In this document: piece after piece, positions 15,685 through 27,146 of the stretch
Position numbering within the stretch: the stretch's first letter is position 1
Layout: the number at the start of each line of letters is the position of its first letter
Source of the DNA: Myxococcus sp. CA023
Lineage (GTDB): Bacteria > Myxococcota > Myxococcia > Myxococcales > Myxococcaceae
Reading direction: 5' to 3'
Length of the DNA: 64,000 nt
Assembly (NCBI RefSeq): GCF_010998615.1
Contig: NZ_JAAEAH010000021.1
Span: 40,859-104,858 of the forward strand
The notes under the pieces: model-generated
The model's database searches: none
What the model saw: the letters and a program-made list of their open reading frames with translations, nothing else
What the model was told of the DNA's origin: nothing
Translations under genes and position numbers: made by a program

Positions 15685-17805
15685 ATGCGAACCGGCGCAC
15701 GCCCCCTCATTCTCGCACTTGCCCTGCTCCTCGGCTGCAACGGCAGCAGGGACCAGCTTCTTGCGGACCTCCAGAGTCCTCGTCCGGAGGTCCGCGCTCT
15801 CGCGGTGAAGAAGCTGGCCGGGCAGGGCAACCCGGATGACCTGGTCCTCTTCACTCGAGCGGCGAAGGACTTCGCCGCCATCGTCCGGGCCGAGGCCGCC
15901 GTGGCGCTGGGAGAGAGCCAGGACGCCCGCGTCGTGGACCTCCTGGGCGAATTGCTCGAGGACCAGGACGAAGAGGTCCAGGGCCGCGCCGCCATGGCGC
16001 TGTCCAAGGTGAACAACGAAAAGGCCAAGGCGTACCTCACGCTCCAGTACGGACGGCGGGGCCGGGCCACGCGTCAGGTCATCGTCCAGGCCCTGAAGAA
16101 CGCCAACGTTCCGGGTGCCATGGCGGAGGTGGTCGCCGCCGAGGCCCGCTCGCAGTGGGACCGCAACCAGCTCGCGTTGACCGAAGGCGCGCTGCCCGAG
16201 CGCGTGGGCGCCGCCGAGGAGCTGGGCAAGAGCGGTCGACCCGACGCCGTCAACCGGCTGCTGCCCATGGTTCGCGACAGCCAGGTCATCCTCGCCGCCG
16301 CCGCCGTGCGCGGGCTGGGTGACGCCGGCGACAAGCGCGCAGTGGCCCCCATCGCGTTGCTGCTGGAGGAGAACTTCCCCGAGCTGCGCGAGTCCGCCAT
16401 CCACGCGCTGACGAAGCTCCGGGATCCGGTGGCCACGCAGCGCCTCCAGTTGGTGGCGGTGGAGAAGAGCGCCGTCAGCCCGCTGGCCATCGACGCCATC
16501 GTGTCCTTCTCTCGGACGCCGCAGACGGATGCTTCGCTGTGCGCCATCGTCATGGAGGGCGCACCGGCGGAGGCGCTCGTCGCGGGCCGGAGCATGCGCA
16601 CACGCGGCGGCTGTCCGGTGGACACCATTGGCGAGCGGCTGGCACGTCCGGCCACGGCCGCCAGTGGCCTCCAGGCCGTCGAGGGGCTGGGACCCGCGGC
16701 GCTGCCGCTGCTCGGCAAGGTGGTACCGTGGCTGAGCCATCCGGACGCCACGCTGCGCCTGCTCGCGGTGGAGGCCGTGGCGGAGGTGGGGGATGCCTCC
16801 GTGGTGCCCGCGTTGCAGAAGCTCTACGAGCAGGAGGTCAAGGGACTGGAAGCGCTGCGCGCCGACTGGGTGACCCAAGCGCTCCCGGAGAAGTTCGGCG
16901 TGGGGTTCGACCCTTCGACCATGCCGCCCACCCCGTCGACGCCTGGCATGAAGGATGACCGGCCGTCGCGGCACGCGGACCTGCTGGGACGCGTGAAGGA
17001 GCTCAATGCCGCCCGGGTGCGTGAGTCCGGACGGGACGTGGTGCGGCACCGCGTGCCCACCGAGCTGTACGACGACGTGGCACCGGAGCGGCTGGTGCCG
17101 CTGGCGACGCTGCTGCGAGCGTTGGGGGCGCTGAAGGCGCCCGGGGCCCTGGAACTGCTCACCGGCTACACCCAGGATTCCAGCGCCGCGCTGCGCGTGG
17201 CGGCCCTGGTGGGACTGGCGCGGCTGGGCCCCGAGGGCGTCAACGTGGCCAAGGCCGGGCTCGTCGAGCCGGACCGCGACCTGCAGAAGGCCCTGGCCCA
17301 GGCGCTGGCGGAGGCCGGCGAGGCAGGGCAGGCCGCGCTCATCGAGGTGCTGCCGAAGATGGGGAGCGAGAAGCTGCTGGTGTTGGATGCGCTCACGCGC
17401 GCCGGCGCTGTGCCGGGCTCCGCTTCCGCGCAGCTCCAGGCCGTGGTGCGCGAAGGTGGACCGGAAGCGGCGCTCGCGGCGGCCCTGCTGGGACGGATTC
17501 AGGCGAAGGACGCCGTGCCCACGCTGGTGAAGGCGCTGGACGAGCCCAACAGCGTGGCCCGCCGCGACGTGCTGCTGGCGCTGGGGAGCATTGGCGACGC
17601 GCAGGCGGCGGACGCGGTGGCCAAGGACCTGTTCCACGACCTGCCCGAGATTCGCGCCGCGGCGGCTTCGTCGCTCCGGAAGCTGGGCAGCGCCGCGCAT
17701 GCGGACCAGTTGGATGCCCTCAAGGCGGACTACTTCCGGACGGTGCGTGAGGCCGCGGGCGCCGCACCGGCGTCCGAGAGCACCGCGTCGGAGGGCGCCC
17801 GCTGA
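15685..17805 (+). CDS. HEAT-repeat lipoprotein
   Basis: A 706-residue exported protein. The N terminus MRTGARPLILALALLLGCNGS is a lipoprotein signal with lipobox LLGC (Cys18). The rest is a long alpha-solenoid of HEAT/PBS-lyase-like repeats, recognisable in units such as LQSPRPEVRALAVKKLAGQG, DFAAIVRAEAAVALGESQD, EEVQGRAAMALSKV and PNSVARRDVLLALGSIGDAQ. Such solenoids are protein-protein scaffolds; no catalytic motif is present. There is a non-repeat insert around residues 405-460 (MPPTPSTPGMKDDRPSRH). The stop overlaps the ATG of the downstream cyclic-nucleotide-binding protein by one base, so the two are co-translated and may share a pathway. Role unknown. Confidence 0.8.
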   Translation: MRTGARPLILALALLLGCNGSRDQLLADLQSPRPEVRALAVKKLAGQGNPDDLVLFTRAAKDFAAIVRAEAAVALGESQDARVVDLLGELLEDQDEEVQGRAAMALSKVNNEKAKAYLTLQYGRRGRATRQVIVQALKNANVPGAMAEVVAAEARSQWDRNQLALTEGALPERVGAAEELGKSGRPDAVNRLLPMVRDSQVILAAAAVRGLGDAGDKRAVAPIALLLEENFPELRESAIHALTKLRDPVATQRLQLVAVEKSAVSPLAIDAIVSFSRTPQTDASLCAIVMEGAPAEALVAGRSMRTRGGCPVDTIGERLARPATAASGLQAVEGLGPAALPLLGKVVPWLSHPDATLRLLAVEAVAEVGDASVVPALQKLYEQEVKGLEALRADWVTQALPEKFGVGFDPSTMPPTPSTPGMKDDRPSRHADLLGRVKELNAARVRESGRDVVRHRVPTELYDDVAPERLVPLATLLRALGALKAPGALELLTGYTQDSSAALRVAALVGLARLGPEGVNVAKAGLVEPDRDLQKALAQALAEAGEAGQAALIEVLPKMGSEKLLVLDALTRAGAVPGSASAQLQAVVREGGPEAALAAALLGRIQAKDAVPTLVKALDEPNSVARRDVLLALGSIGDAQAADAVAKDLFHDLPEIRAAAASSLRKLGSAAHADQLDALKADYFRTVREAAGAAPASESTASEGAR

Positions 17806-19928
17806 TGGAGTTGCGCAAGCTCAAGGACAAGGCGTCCGAGGCTTTCACCAAGGGACGCTTTTCCAAGGCGGCGGAGCTCTACGAGGACTACTGCCGGGCC
17901 GAGCCCAAGGACCATCAGTCACGCCTGCGCTCCGGGGATGCCTGGGTGAAGGCGGGGCAGCGGGACCGAGCCATCTCGGCCTATCAATCCGCTGCGGAAG
18001 GCTTCGCGCGCGAGGGGTTCCTTCCGCGCGCCATCGCCGCGAGCAAGCTCATCCTCGAACTGGACCCCGCGCACCGTGGCGTGCAGCAGATGCTCGCGGA
18101 CCTGTACGCGCGCCGGGGAACGCTCATGGGCGCACGTGCCCGGGGCCCGATGAGCAGCGCGTCGTCCGTGGCGGTGAAGACGTCCTCCGCGCCTGCTGGG
18201 ACGTCGCGCCTGCCCGAGGCAGTGCGCGCGGCCGTCGCCGCCATTGATTTGAGGGAGGGGTTGGCGGCCGACGGTCCCGCGGTGGACCTGTCCGCGGAGC
18301 TGCCTCCAGAGCTGGTGTTGTCCACCGATGCGTCCACGGGTGGCACCGAAGAAGTCGTCCACTCGGTCGAGGTAGGACTGGCGTCGGAAGAGGGGACCGC
18401 TGGCGTGGAGTTGACGCTGGACATGGAGCCCGTCGTTGCAGGGACGCTGGTGGACGACGCGTGCGGAACCGATTCGATGACGTCCGAATTGGCCACGTCT
18501 GTCCAGGCATCCACGAGCGTGGCGGCCTCAATCCCTCCCGCGATGGCTATCCGTGAGCCAGAAGCACCGCCGCTCGCGACCCGGATTCCCGCTGTTCAAC
18601 CTGGAGGCGCGCGTCCGGCGACGAGCGCGTTGCCACCAGGACTGGCACCGCGCGCGTCGCAGCGCCTGCCCGCCGTGGGCGCTGCTCGCGCGCCCGAACC
18701 CGCGCCGTCCGCACCGCCACGGTCCGTCTCGAACAGCGGCCGCTGGCAAGCCCTGTCGTCGCCCATCACCACGCAGGCAGCGCCCGCCGCTTCTGAAGCC
18801 GCGGCCTCCTCCGCGCCCCCTGGGCTGCGGTCGCGCCGTGCCGACCCACCGGCCCCCGCGGGCGCCACCGCGCTCCCGGGCCACGACCTGTCACCCGCGC
18901 TGAGCGCCTCCTTCCGGACGGCGACGAGTCTATCCTCCTTCACTGAGTTGGAGCTGGAAGCCGACTCCCTGTTGCACGCGGTGGAGCTGGCCGCGCAGGC
19001 GGGCTTGGATCGACAAGGCCTGGGGGCCGCGTCCATCAGCGACGGCCTCGAGGAAGAGATCTACAGCCTGACGGAGGAGGTCCCTCCCGAAGCGGGTTCC
19101 CTGGACGCGCTGCCATCGATTCCGCTCTTCTCGGACCTGCCTCGCGACGCCTTCATCGAGCTGTTCGAGCGCTGCCCGCTGCGCCGCTTCGGCCCGGGCG
19201 AGCGAATCATCGACCAGGGCAGCCACGGCGATGCTTTCTACGTCATCTGCGAGGGCGCGGTGCGCGTCTTCCGGACGGAGGAGGGCCAGCGCCAGGACAT
19301 CGCGACGCTCGAAGGAGGCACCTTCTTCGGAGAGATGGCCCTGCTGTCCGGCGCGGCGCGCACGGCCTCGGTGGAGTCCGCGTCCGACGACACGCAGCTC
19401 CTGGAGATCTCCGCCAGCGTGCTCGCCGAGCTCTCGGGAAGCCACCCGCAGGTGGCCCAGGCCCTGAAGAAGTTCTGCCGGCAGCGAATGCTGACGAACG
19501 TGATGAACACGTCGGAGCTGTTCCGCCTCTTCGGACGGAAGGACCGGCGCGCGCTCGTGGAGCGCTTCCGCTCCCGGGACGTGGAGCGTGACGCCGTCAT
19601 CATCCGTGACGGCGACCCGACGGACGGCCTCTACGTGGTCCTGTCCGGCGAGGTGGAGGTGCGCAAGGACGGCCACCTGCTGACGCAGCTCCGGGAAGGG
19701 GACGTGTTCGGAGAGATTTCCCTGCTCCAGAAGACGCCTGCCACCGCGACCGTCACCGCCACCCGGCACACCACGCTGCTGCGGTTGCCGCGCGCCGACT
19801 TCGACGCGCTCATCTCCAGCCACCCGCAGATCCTGGCCCTGATCTCCGACATGAGCGACGAACGGCTCCGGCGCACGCAGCGCGTGCTGACCGAAGCCGG
19901 CGCCGAGGAAGACCTCATCCTCGTCTGA
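17805..19928 (+). CDS. TPR protein with two cyclic-nucleotide-binding domains
   Basis: A 707-residue protein in three parts. Residues 1-110 hold TPR-like helix pairs (ASEAFTKGRFSKAAELYEDYCRAEP; SRLRSGDAWVKAGQRDRAISAYQSAAEGFAREG). Residues 110-430 are a long Ala/Pro/Ser/Thr-rich disordered linker. Residues 436-560 and 570-690 are two cyclic-nucleotide-binding folds. The first has a complete phosphate-binding cassette (FGEMALLSGAARTASV, Glu510 and Arg519). The second reads FGEISLLQKTPATATV and has Ala646 where the phosphate-binding Arg belongs. There is no effector domain such as HTH or kinase, so it is a binding scaffold. It overlaps the HEAT lipoprotein stop by one base and converges on the next gene with two bases between. 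Confidence 0.85.
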   Translation: MELRKLKDKASEAFTKGRFSKAAELYEDYCRAEPKDHQSRLRSGDAWVKAGQRDRAISAYQSAAEGFAREGFLPRAIAASKLILELDPAHRGVQQMLADLYARRGTLMGARARGPMSSASSVAVKTSSAPAGTSRLPEAVRAAVAAIDLREGLAADGPAVDLSAELPPELVLSTDASTGGTEEVVHSVEVGLASEEGTAGVELTLDMEPVVAGTLVDDACGTDSMTSELATSVQASTSVAASIPPAMAIREPEAPPLATRIPAVQPGGARPATSALPPGLAPRASQRLPAVGAARAPEPAPSAPPRSVSNSGRWQALSSPITTQAAPAASEAAASSAPPGLRSRRADPPAPAGATALPGHDLSPALSASFRTATSLSSFTELELEADSLLHAVELAAQAGLDRQGLGAASISDGLEEEIYSLTEEVPPEAGSLDALPSIPLFSDLPRDAFIELFERCPLRRFGPGERIIDQGSHGDAFYVICEGAVRVFRTEEGQRQDIATLEGGTFFGEMALLSGAARTASVESASDDTQLLEISASVLAELSGSHPQVAQALKKFCRQRMLTNVMNTSELFRLFGRKDRRALVERFRSRDVERDAVIIRDGDPTDGLYVVLSGEVEVRKDGHLLTQLREGDVFGEISLLQKTPATATVTATRHTTLLRLPRADFDALISSHPQILALISDMSDERLRRTQRVLTEAGAEEDLILV

Positions 19929-19930
19929 CG

Positions 19931-20698
19931 TCAGCGCACCTTGGCGAGGTAGTCGTCTCGCGTCACCAGGCCGCGCGTCTCCAGAAGCTCCAGCATGGCC
20001 CGCAGCGAGCGGGCCTGCTGGGCGACCATCCGCTCCAGCCCCGCCACCTGCTGCGTCAGCTCCTCCACGCGCTGGGTGAGCTCCGTCTCACGGCCGGGCT
20101 GCGTCAGGGCCGCCGAGGCCGCGCGCACGGCCATCGACACGGGAGCGCTTTCGGCCGGGGGCGCCAGCTCGAAGGTGGGCTCGTCCATGCCGAAGGACAG
20201 CGGGGTCGCCGTCGTGGAGGTGACCTCCCCGTGGTAGTGGCGGCGGATGGCGCGCTCGATGGACGAGGCGCTCGAGACGACCACCTGGAGGCGCTGGCCA
20301 CAGTGGAAGGCCAGCTCCTGGAACGCCTCCACGTTGGTGGGGTCGGCGGTGGCGACGGTGAGTGTCTTCGTGGCCGGATCCGCGGCGATGGGAAAGACGG
20401 TGTAGCGCTCGGCGATGTCCGCCCGGAGCGCCTGCAGCGCCGCCGCGGACGCAGTGTGCTGCTCCAGATCCACCGTGGGAATGGCGAGCTGCCGCGACAG
20501 GGCGTGGACCATGGAGCTTTCGTCCACGTACCCCATCTGCACCAGGGTGAGGCCCAGCTTGCCGCCCCATTTGCGTTGTTCCGCGAGGGCGGAGCGGAGC
20601 TGGGTTTCCGAGAGGAGCCCGGCGTCCATGAGAATCTCCCCAAGCCGGCGCTTGCGGCCAGGGAGCGAGACAGAGGGTGTGACAGGCGGCTGTTTCAC
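19931..20698 (-). CDS. MshEN (T2SS/T4P ATPase N-terminal) domain protein without ATPase
   Basis: A protein of about 255 residues. Residues 12-150 match the N-terminal domain of GspE/PilB/MshE ATPases: RRLGEILMDAGLLSETQLRSALAEQRKWGGKLGLTLVQMGYVDESSMVHALSRQLAIPTVDL and PIAADPATKTLTVATADPTNVEAFQELAF. MshEN domains of this type bind cyclic di-GMP in some ATPases. The ATPase domain is absent. After a linker, the C-terminal 55 residues form a coiled coil (ELTQRVEELTQQVAGLERMVAQQARSLRAMLELLE). The start is uncertain: a GTG at 20698 is placed just before the conserved part, but longer readings are open and no Shine-Dalgarno helps. It diverges from a lipoprotein gene. Confidence 0.7.
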   Translation of the reverse strand: MKQPPVTPSVSLPGRKRRLGEILMDAGLLSETQLRSALAEQRKWGGKLGLTLVQMGYVDESSMVHALSRQLAIPTVDLEQHTASAAALQALRADIAERYTVFPIAADPATKTLTVATADPTNVEAFQELAFHCGQRLQVVVSSASSIERAIRRHYHGEVTSTTATPLSFGMDEPTFELAPPAESAPVSMAVRAASAALTQPGRETELTQRVEELTQQVAGLERMVAQQARSLRAMLELLETRGLVTRDDYLAKVR

Positions 20699-20802
20699 GA
20701 CTGTGAAGCATAGCAGCCAGTCAGGCACGACCGCAGACCAGCCAACACCCAGGAGGCCGGGGAGGAGCGTGAGGGCCGGGAATGGGGTAGAACAGTCCCT
20801 AC

Positions 20803-21639
20803 ATGACGCGACGGATACTGCCGTTTCTCGCACTGCTGCTGGCTTCGGGCTGTGCGTCGCAGCGCCTGGCTGGCGCGGACCTGGACCGCGTCCGGCGTCC
20901 GGCCTTCATCTCCCGCATCGAGGACGGGGCCGGCCCCAAGAGCCACGTGTTCCGCGAGGACTCGGCGTACCGGAACAAGCTCAAGAAGCTGGAGCCGGTG
21001 GAGGCGGACCGGCGGCTGACAGTGAAGCTGCTTCAGGCCGTCACGCGCTTCGAGATCTCCGAGCGCCTCCGGGTCACCACGTTGTCGCAACTGCCGCGTG
21101 AGTTCCCGTGGACGCACGTGGTGGACCCCGCGCGGGTGGCCTCGGTGCTGGAGAGCTTCCTGGTGGAGGAGGTGCCGGCCAACGCGCCGGACTACGACCT
21201 GGTGGCGTCGCTGGGCGCGGACACCATCGTCGAGTTCGTCATCCAGGACTACGGCATGCGCAGCGATGACGGCCGCGCGGGCGCGTACCTGCGAGGCTAT
21301 GGCCGCATGTTCACCCTGGACGGGCGCACGGAGGTGTGGCGCCGCACGTTCGCCATGGACCAGGTGGCCGAGGGCAAGGAGCACCTGGACCCGTTCAAGG
21401 TGGGCAAGGATCCGTCACTCTTCCGCGCGGCGATGACGTCCATGCTGGACGAGCTGGCGCAGATGTTCGTGAAGGACCTGACGCCCACCGACCGCGGCGG
21501 CGCGCCGCCGCCCCGGGCTTCCGCGGCGGCTTCGGACGTGGTTCCCGGCAAGGCGGGCGCCCCGGCTCCGGCACCCGAGGCGACGAAGCCTCCGGAAGAC
21601 GAGCTGGCGCCCGGCGAGCTGCCGGACCCCGACCCCTGA
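20803..21639 (+). CDS. Lipoprotein of unknown function
   Basis: A 278-residue exported protein with lipoprotein signal MTRRILPFLALLLASGC (Cys17). The mature domain (residues 20-225) shows strands and helices including LGADTIVEFVIQDYGMRSDDGRAGAYLRGYGRMFTLDGRTEVWRRTF, a pattern seen in curli/CsgG-like or GNA1162-like lipoproteins that adopt anticodon-binding-like folds, but the similarity is not firm enough to name it. The last 60 residues are Pro/Ala-rich. The ATG is preceded by TAGAAC at 20788-20793, nine bases away, and by no Shine-Dalgarno, so its message may be nearly leaderless. It converges on the SLC13-type permease gene. Confidence 0.7.
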   Translation: MTRRILPFLALLLASGCASQRLAGADLDRVRRPAFISRIEDGAGPKSHVFREDSAYRNKLKKLEPVEADRRLTVKLLQAVTRFEISERLRVTTLSQLPREFPWTHVVDPARVASVLESFLVEEVPANAPDYDLVASLGADTIVEFVIQDYGMRSDDGRAGAYLRGYGRMFTLDGRTEVWRRTFAMDQVAEGKEHLDPFKVGKDPSLFRAAMTSMLDELAQMFVKDLTPTDRGGAPPPRASAAASDVVPGKAGAPAPAPEATKPPEDELAPGELPDPDP

Positions 21640-21654
21640 GTCACACGGCCTGCG

Positions 21655-22914
21655 TCAGAACAGCGCGTGCTCCACCAGGAGCACGGTCAGCCCCACGGCG
21701 AAGCTGACGAGCGTCACCGGGAGGCCCACGCGGAGGAAGCGGAGGAAGCTCATGTTGACCTTCCCGCGCGCGGCCTCGAACACGATGAGGTTGGCCACGC
21801 TCCCCACCAGCGTGAGGTTGCCCGCCAGCGTGGAGCCGAGCGCGAGCACGTGCCAGCCCAGCTCCACGTCGTGCAGCGTGGGCACCCACGTCCGCGCCAG
21901 CATGACGAAGGGCACGTTGCTGAACAGGTTGGACGCCACCAGCGTCAGCCCCGCGAAGCCCAGCGTCTCCCGCAGGGGCGGGCCCGCCATGAGGGGCTCG
22001 AACAGGACGCGGATGTCCTCCGCGTAGCCGTGCTTGTTCACGCCATAGACGACCACGAACAGGCTGGCGAAGAAGAGCAGCAGCACCCAGTCCACGCGCT
22101 CCAGCGCCTCGCGTGGCTCGCGGCGGGCCAGTGCCATCACCAGGGCCGCGCCGGCCAGGGCGCTCCAGCTCATGGGCAGCCCGGCGAAGAAGGCCACGAC
22201 AACCCCGGACAGCACCGTCAAGGTGAGCACCATCATGCCCCGGTCCACTGGCGGAGGCGGAGGGTGGGGCTCGAATTGCTTCACGGGCAGGTCATGCCGG
22301 AACAGGTACAGGAGTCCGGCGGCGACCACCGCCGTGGAGAGCAGGGCAGGCAGGGCCATGTACGCCGCGAAGCTGGCGTAGGACAGCCCGGAGGCTCCCT
22401 GGATGAGCATGTTCTGCGGGTTGCCGGTGAAGGTCGCCACCGAGCCGCTGTTGCTGCCCATGCACACCGCGAGCAGGTACGGAGCCGGCGGCAGGCGCGC
22501 GTCCTCCACGGTGGCCAGCACCAGGGGCGTGAGCATCAAGCACACGGTGTCATTCACCAGGAACGCGGACAGCGCGGCCGAAATGAACGTCACGGCGAGC
22601 AGCAACCGCCGGGGCGTGTGCGCCCTGCGCACGGCCCACGCGCCCGCGGTGCGGAAGAAGGACGCCTGGGACATGTACGCTGCCAGCAGCATCATCCCCA
22701 GCAGGAGGACGATGGTGTCCGCGTCGATGGCGTGACGGTTCGCGTCGGCGCTGTGGTTGTAGACCTCGGCGGGCGTGACGACGCCGAAGACGACCATCAG
22801 CACGGCGCCCAGCAGCGCGCCACCGGGGCGGTCCAGCTTCAGGTACGGAAGGCGCGCACCGGCGATGAAGACGTAGGTGAACAGGAAGATGGCGAGGGCC
22901 ACGGCGCGGCACAC
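21655..22914 (-). CDS. SLC13/ArsB/CitM-superfamily anion permease
   Basis: A 419-residue inner-membrane protein with about eleven spans, of the ion transporter superfamily. The two halves carry the paired reentrant motifs: VTFISAALSAFLVNDTVCLMLTPLVLA in the first half, with a second signature SNLFSNVPFVMLA and GSTLAGNLTLVGSVANLIV in the second half; NSGSVATFTGNPQNMLIQ between them is also typical. These motifs bind anion and Na+ in citrate, dicarboxylate and arsenite family members, but the substrate cannot be decided. The start is GTG at 22914. It diverges from mrfA; 109 bases separate the starts. Confidence 0.85.
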   Translation of the reverse strand: MCRAVALAIFLFTYVFIAGARLPYLKLDRPGGALLGAVLMVVFGVVTPAEVYNHSADANRHAIDADTIVLLLGMMLLAAYMSQASFFRTAGAWAVRRAHTPRRLLLAVTFISAALSAFLVNDTVCLMLTPLVLATVEDARLPPAPYLLAVCMGSNSGSVATFTGNPQNMLIQGASGLSYASFAAYMALPALLSTAVVAAGLLYLFRHDLPVKQFEPHPPPPPVDRGMMVLTLTVLSGVVVAFFAGLPMSWSALAGAALVMALARREPREALERVDWVLLLFFASLFVVVYGVNKHGYAEDIRVLFEPLMAGPPLRETLGFAGLTLVASNLFSNVPFVMLARTWVPTLHDVELGWHVLALGSTLAGNLTLVGSVANLIVFEAARGKVNMSFLRFLRVGLPVTLVSFAVGLTVLLVEHALF

Positions 22915-22985
22915 TAGTGGAGTGCCCGGACGTCCGCCTCTGCGCGTATTGGCTGGAGCTCAAACCAATGAGGTGCGCTCCCGCG

Positions 22986-23014
22986 TTGTTTGCCTCGGTA
23001 TACGTCTGTACAGT
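22986..23014 (+). promoter_or_regulatory. Candidate promoter of mrfAB with palindrome over the -10
   Basis: TTGTTT at 22986-22991, a 17-base spacer, and TACAGT at 23009-23014. The palindrome CTGTACAG (23006-23013) overlaps the -10. The -10 ends nine bases before the ATG at 23024 and no Shine-Dalgarno is present, so transcription would start within about three bases of the start codon (leaderless). Confidence 0.5.
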
Positions 23015-23023
23015 GCCCGGCCC

Positions 23024-25441
<2,418 letters not shown>

Positions 25442-25456
25442 CCGGGAGGCGCGGCC

Positions 25457-27028
25457 GTGGACCTCAAGCGCAAGCTGGCGCGCCTGACGAGCGTGGGCCC
25501 CGGGGGCAAGGCACCCCCGAAGCCCCCCGTGGCGGAGCCACAGGCCGAGCCCGCCGCGCGCGCTGATTCCACGCCCGCGCCTGGGGCCGAAGCAGGCGTG
25601 CCCGACGCGCTCGCCGCGCAGTTGGCGAAGCTGGTTCAAGTCCGGCGCATGGAGGCGCCGTCCACGCCCGCCGGCGCGGAATCACAGGTCGCGCGCGCGG
25701 AGGGCACGGGGGAGGCCCCGGCAGCACCCCCAGTCACAGCCTCGCCTCCACCCGCCCCCCGAGATCCCCGCATCGACAGCCTGCGTCGGATGCTGTCGGA
25801 CTGGTCGGAGCGTCAGGGCCTGGCCGCCGCGCGCCGAGGCACGCCACCGCCAGCACCCCCTGGCCCACTGCCCGTGGAGTCCCGTGCCACGGCCCACGGC
25901 ACGGTCCACATCTCCGAGCGCATCCTCTCCCCGGAACACCACCACGGCTCCGCGCCTCTCGCCGCGGCCCTGGACGTGGAAGGCCCCCTGGTCGCCAGCC
26001 TCGCGCTGCACGCGGACCTGGCGGGCGTGGACTTCCAGCGGATGCTCTTCCTGGACACGGAGACCACCGGGCTCGCGGGAGGAACGGGCACCGTGCCATT
26101 CCTCGTGGGGCTGGCGTGGTTCGAGGGCCGCTCGCTCAAGGTGCACCAGCTCTTCCTGCGGCGCCTGGGAGAAGAGGCCCCCATGTTGCGCTCGCTCGCC
26201 GAGCGCATGGCCGCGTCCTCCTGCCTCGTCACCTTCAACGGCAAGAGCTTCGACTGGCCGCTCCTGCGGACGCGCTTCGTCCTCAACCGCGTCCCCGCAC
26301 CCGTGGAGCTGCCCCACCTGGACCTGCTCCACTGCGCCCGCCGCGTCTTCAAGCACCGGGGCGCCGGCACGCGACTGGTCCACCTGGAAGACCAGGTCCT
26401 CGGCTTCCGGCGCGTCGACGACGTGGATGGCTCGCTGATTCCCGACCTGTACTTCCGCTACCTGCGCGGCGGAGACGGCTCGGCGCTGACGCCCGTGCTG
26501 GAGCACAACGTCAACGACCTCCTCCTCCTGGCGGCCCTGCTCGGTGAACTGGTCCGCCGCTTCCGAGCAGGGGACCCAGGCGCCTCCGTGCCCCGGGACG
26601 CGGACCCTCGCGACCTGCTCGGCTTCGCGGGCGTGGCGCTCCGGGCCCGCGACTACGAGCGCGCCCAGGCCTTCGCCCGGGCCGCGGCGGCGGGGGACAC
26701 CGGCGCCGTGGGCATCGAAGCCCTGGCCCTGGCCTCCCGGCTGTCACGCAAGGCGGGTGACGCCTCGGCCGCGGCGGCGCACCTGCACCAGGCACTGAAG
26801 ACCGCCCAGGGCTTCCAGGCCGCGACGCTGCACCTCCAGCTCACCAAGCTGTACGAGCATGGCCTCAAGGACCTCGCGCGGGCGCTGCACCACGCGAAGC
26901 TGGCCTCGGCGGCGGAGCTGCCTGTGGACCACCACCGCCGAATCCTTCGCCTGGAAACGCGCCTGGCCCGGAGCACCCGGGCGGCCTCGCTGGACCTGGG
27001 AATGGGGAGCCCTCGCTCGGGAACCTGA
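25457..27028 (+). CDS. mrfB: MrfB-like DEDD exonuclease with C-terminal TPR-like region
   Basis: A 523-residue protein. The first 190 residues are Pro/Ala-rich and poorly ordered. Residues 195-375 form an RNase H-like DEDD exonuclease of the YprB/MrfB type: MLFLDTETTGL (Asp200, Glu202), LVTFNGKSFDWPLL, HRGAGTRLVHLEDQVLGF and EHNVNDLLLLAALL. The C-terminal 130 residues are helical, TPR-like. MrfB works with the MrfA helicase in removal of mitomycin-type DNA lesions in B. subtilis. The GTG start has GGGAGG seven bases upstream. It directly follows mrfA, so one transcript is likely. The exact start of the disordered leader is not certain. Confidence 0.87.
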   Translation: MDLKRKLARLTSVGPGGKAPPKPPVAEPQAEPAARADSTPAPGAEAGVPDALAAQLAKLVQVRRMEAPSTPAGAESQVARAEGTGEAPAAPPVTASPPPAPRDPRIDSLRRMLSDWSERQGLAAARRGTPPPAPPGPLPVESRATAHGTVHISERILSPEHHHGSAPLAAALDVEGPLVASLALHADLAGVDFQRMLFLDTETTGLAGGTGTVPFLVGLAWFEGRSLKVHQLFLRRLGEEAPMLRSLAERMAASSCLVTFNGKSFDWPLLRTRFVLNRVPAPVELPHLDLLHCARRVFKHRGAGTRLVHLEDQVLGFRRVDDVDGSLIPDLYFRYLRGGDGSALTPVLEHNVNDLLLLAALLGELVRRFRAGDPGASVPRDADPRDLLGFAGVALRARDYERAQAFARAAAAGDTGAVGIEALALASRLSRKAGDASAAAAHLHQALKTAQGFQAATLHLQLTKLYEHGLKDLARALHHAKLASAAELPVDHHRRILRLETRLARSTRAASLDLGMGSPRSGT

Positions 27029-27146
27029 CGATTCTGGGCTTCCGCACCACTGGAATCGGACAGTCGATCCGAGAGGGACGCTCGCCCCATTGTCAGACAG
27101 GCACATGATTGAGGCACTCGCCACGGCCGTGCGCTATGAGGGCCCC

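Noticed and set aside
13349..15700. Very long open frames on the strand opposite the RluB-type gene and its repeat
   Set aside because: The plus strand shows a complete enzyme with S4 and catalytic motifs. GC-rich repeats keep the opposite strand open by codon bias; no domain or ribosome binding site supports it.
23006..23013. CTGTACAG as a LexA box
   Set aside because: The known E. coli box needs CTGT-N8-ACAG and the myxobacterial form differs; here there is no spacer. Kept only as a palindrome.
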